This document shows positions 60,135 through 64,000 of a stretch of DNA of 64,000 nucleotides, piece after piece (within the stretch, counting starts at the first letter, position 1; each line of letters opens with the position of its first letter). A program made the position numbers and the translations under genes. Location of the stretch: NCBI GenBank assembly GCA_951213105.1, contig OX578155.1, positions 31,636,857-31,700,856 of the forward strand. Reading direction: 5' to 3'. This DNA is from Amaurobius ferox (Eukaryota; Arthropoda; Arachnida; Araneae; Amaurobiidae). The notes beneath the pieces were generated by a model. It ran no database searches. It saw only the letters and a program-made list of their open reading frames with translations, and was not told the DNA's origin.

Positions 60135-61575
60135 TACTTTCCCTGCAATACATGGTAATGTATAGGGAAAGTATTGGAATCATGTCGAAAATCGCAACTC
60201 GAGTTTTCGACAGATCTACACGTTTCGAGACCTCTAGAATACGAAAAAACTATTTTTAGCGTGACGTCTGTGTGTGTGTCTGTTTGTGGTACGATTCGTA
60301 AAAGCAGAACCCGCCTTATTTTACGAAATGGCCCACAAAAATTTCATGTATCCACTCTAGCTAAAATACTAATTGGCCAAATTTCACAAAATTTGGTAGA
60401 TAAGTTACTTGCTAGATACTCTGGTGCTGATTAGATTTTGGTACGATTTGGAAAAGAACAGCCTGCCTTTTTTTACAAAATGGCCCGCCAAAATCTGAAA
60501 AAAAAAGACTAAGTAGTGTATGCTGAAAGGTATCAATTAAATTCTTATTTTACTCGCAATTTTTGAAGAGAAAAATAATATAACACTCTCCATTATACTT
60601 TTGGACTAACCGTTCTCAAGCTATTTGAGATTTCTTGCATTTTTGTTATGCCGATTTCGGAAAAAAGTCCAATTACCAATAAAAACAAAAATTGAATTAA
60701 AAATGCAAATTTAGTGTTATTTGGTTCAATTAAACTCAATCTAATGAATAATTAAAAAAATAAAGAAAATATGAATTTCAGTCTGCAGGGAAAATCATGT
60801 GCTGCCCACATCAAATTTTTACTGTTCCTGCAATACATGGAAATGTATAGGAAAAGTATTGGAATCATGCCGAAAATCGCAACTCGAGTTTTCGACGGAT
60901 TTACGCGTTTCGAGACCTCTAGAATACGAAAAAACATTTTTAGCTTGACGTCTGTGTGTGTGTCTGTCTGTGCAATGTATGTATACACTCTAACTCAAAA
61001 ACTAATAGGCCGAATTTCATAAAATTTGCTAGGTAAGTCATTTGGGTGTGACCCTGTTGCTGATTATAGTTTTTAGTACGATTCGGAATTAAAAAAATCC
61101 GCCTTTTCTGCGAAATGGCCCCCCAAAAAATGCCTGTATCCACTCTAGCTGAAAAACTAATGGACCGAATTTCACAAAATTCGGGTGATAAGTCGCTTGT
61201 GGGTTACTCTGGTGTTGATTAGATTTTGGTAAGATTCGGAATAAAATAACCTGCCTTTTTTTTGCAAAATGGCCCCCCAAAATAGTCAAAATCTAAAATA
61301 AAAAACTACTTATGCTCAAATATATCCATTGAAGGCTAGTTTTATACGTAATTTTTAACGTAGAAAAGAATAAGTCCAACCCCATTATACCAGGACTAGC
61401 CGTTCTTGGGATATTTTAGTTTTTTCGTATTTTCTCTACGCTACCTTTGAAAATAAGTCCAGTTACTAAATTAGAACGAAAATTGAATTAAAAGTGAATT
61501 AAATTTAACTAAAATAAAGAGAACATGGATATATGTCTGCAGAGAAAGTCATGTGCTGCCCACATCCGATTTTTG
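60135..61575 (+). mobile_element. Mirror of family A copies Z and A3 (two monomers, not three)
   Basis: Z mirror at about 60,135-60,815 and A3 mirror at about 60,816-61,575. The flank CACTTTTAAATCAATTTT joins Z directly, with no X2 equivalent. Confidence 0.85.
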
Positions 61576-62567
61576 TTTCTATTTGGTAATTGAACATTTT
61601 TTCAAAGGCTGCGTAACAAAAATACGAAAAAACTCAAATATTTCGAGGATGGTTAGTCCTAGAATAATGAAGTTGGGCTTATTCTTTTCCTCGTTAAAAA
61701 TTACGTATGAAACAAGCATTTAATTGATATATTTGAGCATACGCAGTCTTTTTAGATTTTCGCGATTTTTGCGGGCCATTTCGTAAAAAAAAGAAGGTTC
61801 TTCTTTTTCGAATCGTATCAAAATTTAATCAGCACCAGGGTTTTCCACAAGTGACTTACTTATCTTACCAAATTTTGTGAAATTTAGTAAATTAGATTTT
61901 TAGCTATAGTATAGACACATAAGATTTTTGCGGGCCATTTCGCAAAAAAGGCGGGTTCTTTTATCCCGAATCGTACCAAAACTAATCAGCCACTGGATCA
62001 CAAACAAGTGACTTACCGACCAAATTTTACGAAATTTGATCCGTTAGTTTTTGAGTTAGATTGAATACATACATTGCACAGACACACACACAGACGTCAC
62101 TCTGAAAAAAAGTTTTCGTATTCTAGATGTCCCCAAACGTGTAGATCCGTCGAAAACTCGAGTTGCAATTTTCGGCATGATTCCAATAATTCCTTATACA
62201 TTACCATGTTTTGTAGGGAAAGTAAAAAGTGTAACTAGGGGCACGCACGAAATAGGAGATCCAGATTTGTGTGTGTGTGTGTGTGGGGGGGGGGGGGTAA
62301 GTTTTAGTACAATCTCGCACTCTTTTTATGTAAGTGCAATAGCTTGATTGTAATAAGAATTAATAACAGTTAAATAATTTTTCACAGAAATATTCAACAT
62401 TGAAGCATTTACTTAATCACACTGAGAAATAAACAAAAATTAAAAACTGCATAAATGACAATTTATATATTTTCCATACAGTAACTTCATTTGCCGTGGG
62501 TATCTTATCTTCCTTGCATATTCATCTACCACTTCTTCTGGATTGATTAATACTGATCTATGGATGT

Positions 62568-62951
62568 TGTTGTTGAGACCCAGACCGTCCGACCTACCAG
62601 AAAAGGTGTAAGGTAACTGTATGGACGGCCGGGAAGTGCCACCCAATTTAGACCGGAACCCAGTGGGGGAGGCATCCACAGGGACCGTACCCTCCTTCCC
62701 CTACCACCAACCTCTCGGAAGGACTTACGGACCCACATGTTTAACGTGATCGTACTCCGCATGAACACGGCGGCATTTGTGGTAGCGTGCAAATCTAGCG
62801 CGCAAACCACGGGGATACCGCACCCGAGATGGCCAACAGCACGCGGTGTTCCGAGGTGGTCACCCACAAAGTACTAACCGCGCCCGATGCTGCTTGACTT
62901 CGGTGATCTAACGAGAACCGGTGTTTTCAGCACGGTACGGCCGTTGGCCCG
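62568..62951 (-). mobile_element. Mirror of 5S-derived SINE copy 1
   Basis: Target duplication TGATCTATGGATGT at 62,554-62,567 and 62,952-62,965. The 5S-like head is at 62,832-62,948. Scattered substitutions versus the left copy. Confidence 0.88.
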
Positions 62952-63062
62952 TGATCTATGGATGTACAAAAATACAACTAACAAACCTAAAATCAATGAG
63001 TGTTGTGTACTATAGTGGGTAAAACATCATACAATATAAATCAAAATGCTATTTTATCTAGT

Positions 63063-63165
63063 TGTTGTTGTTGAGACCCAGACCGTCCGACCTACCAGAA
63101 AGGTGCAAGGTAACTGTTTGGACGGCCGGGAAGTGGCACCCAATTTAGACCGGAATCCAGTGGGG
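63063..63165 (-). mobile_element. Mirror of the 103-bp tail-only SINE insertion
   Basis: Target duplication GCTATTTTATCTAGT at 63,048-63,062 and 63,166-63,180. Confidence 0.85.
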
Positions 63166-63234
63166 GCTATTTTATCTAGTGTAAGAAGATTTCATCTGGA
63201 GGGAGGGGAGATAATTAAGTAATTTATGCATTTT

Positions 63235-64000
63235 TACTTTCCCTGCAATACATGGTAATATATAAGGAAAGTGTTGAAACCATGTCGAAAATCGTAACTC
63301 GAGTTTTCGACGGATCTATACGTTTCGGGATCTCTAGAATACGAAAAAACTATTTTTAGCGTAACGTCTGTGTCTGTGCAGTGTATGTATCCACTCTAAC
63401 TAAAAAACTAATAAACCAAATTTAATAAAATTTGGTAGGTAAGGTACTTGTGTGTGAACCTGGTGCTGATTAGTCTCTAGCTCGATTCGGGATAAAAGAA
63501 CCCGCCTTTTTTTTCCCTCTGCAAAAATCTGATGTATCTACTCTAGCTAAAAAACTAATTGACCACATTGCACAAAATTCGGTAGATAAGTCACTTATAG
63601 CTTACCCTAGTGCTGATTAAATTTTGGTATGATTCGGGAAAAGGAACTTGCCTTATTTTGCGAAATGGCCCTCGAAAATAGTATGTGCCCACTTTAGCTG
63701 ACAAACTATTTGACCAAATTACACAAAATTTGTTAGATAAGTAGCTTGTGGGATACTGCGGTGCTGGTAAAATTTTGGTACGATTTGAAGAGAGAAAAAA
63801 AAAGAATCTGCCTATGTTTGTCTGCAATTCTAAAATATACGATCTAAAATAAAATACGACATATGCTCAAATGTATAAATTTAACGCTTGCTTTACACGT
63901 AATTTTTGACGAAAAAAGGAAGAAGATCTACTCCATTACTCTAAAATGGACCATTCTCGAGATATTTAAATTTTTAATTTTGAGGAAATGAAGACGATTT
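63235..64000 (+). mobile_element. Family A composite copy, mirror, cut by window edge
   Basis: Head CTTTCCCTGCAATACATGGT at 63,238 onward. The last bases pair with 15,905-15,955, showing that the arm continues beyond the window. Confidence 0.75.

Larger units (their letters stand above)
42181..64000 (-). repeat. Right arm of giant inverted repeat (runs off the window)
   Basis: Reverse complement of the left arm. Relative to it, this arm lacks family A monomers equivalent to 19,778-20,540 and 29,367-30,132 and the 59-bp SINE fragment with its duplicated target at 22,748-22,820. It has an extra 232 bp at 50,345-50,576. Features described for the left arm have mirror copies here; those with reliable coordinates are listed separately. 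Confidence 0.95.

Noticed and set aside
15905..64000. Simple missed-adapter hairpin-read artefact
   Set aside because: The arms differ by a SINE insertion with target duplication, two whole monomers and a 232-bp segment, which one molecule read twice would not show.

Overview
The window is AT-rich, non-coding metazoan DNA. It is probably arthropod, because the 5S rRNA-derived SINE heads read like an arthropod 5S gene; the species cannot be named from this sequence. I find no convincing intact protein-coding gene, tRNA gene, CRISPR array or bacterial feature. Nearly all open frames are short and lie in repeats. The only protein-derived sequence I can name is a broken Penelope-like retroelement nuclease region near 7.6-8.3 kb.

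The dominant structure is a very large inverted repeat. The left arm runs from at least 15,905 to 39,141 and the right arm from 42,181 to the window edge at 64,000, around a 3.04-kb spacer (39,142-42,180). Paired positions sum to about 81,320 near the centre and about 79,905 at the outer edge, and the change is explained by discrete insertions and deletions. The arm continues past the right edge, so its true length is unknown. The inner 6-7 kb of each arm are almost identical; differences increase outward. Arm-private insertions, one with a target-site duplication, argue against a simple hairpin-read artefact, but two haplotypes joined head to head remain possible.

Region by region. 1-15.4 kb: single-copy-looking AT-rich DNA with a SINE-like insertion (803-988), a hAT-like MITE (2,578-2,860), a small TIR element (about 3,455-3,637), a Penelope-like remnant (about 7.26-8.27 kb), a foldback element (8.46-9.20 kb), a family B repeat (9.63 kb), and diverged tandem repeats at 11.8 and 13.6 kb. 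15.4-39.1 kb (left arm): many copies of a roughly 0.76-kb family A element and a related family B element, plus several SINEs. 39.1-42.2 kb: spacer made largely of two diverged direct repeat units. 42.2-64 kb: mirror of the left arm.

The most interesting candidates are (1) the palindrome itself; (2) family A, whose monomers have 12-bp subterminal inverted repeats, an internal microsatellite and roughly 145-bp internal modules, and of which two nearly identical copies sit exactly at monomer boundaries in the left arm only; and (3) a SINE system in which 5S-derived and tRNA-derived heads share the same body and tail, accompanied by very short tail-only insertions that also have target-site duplications.
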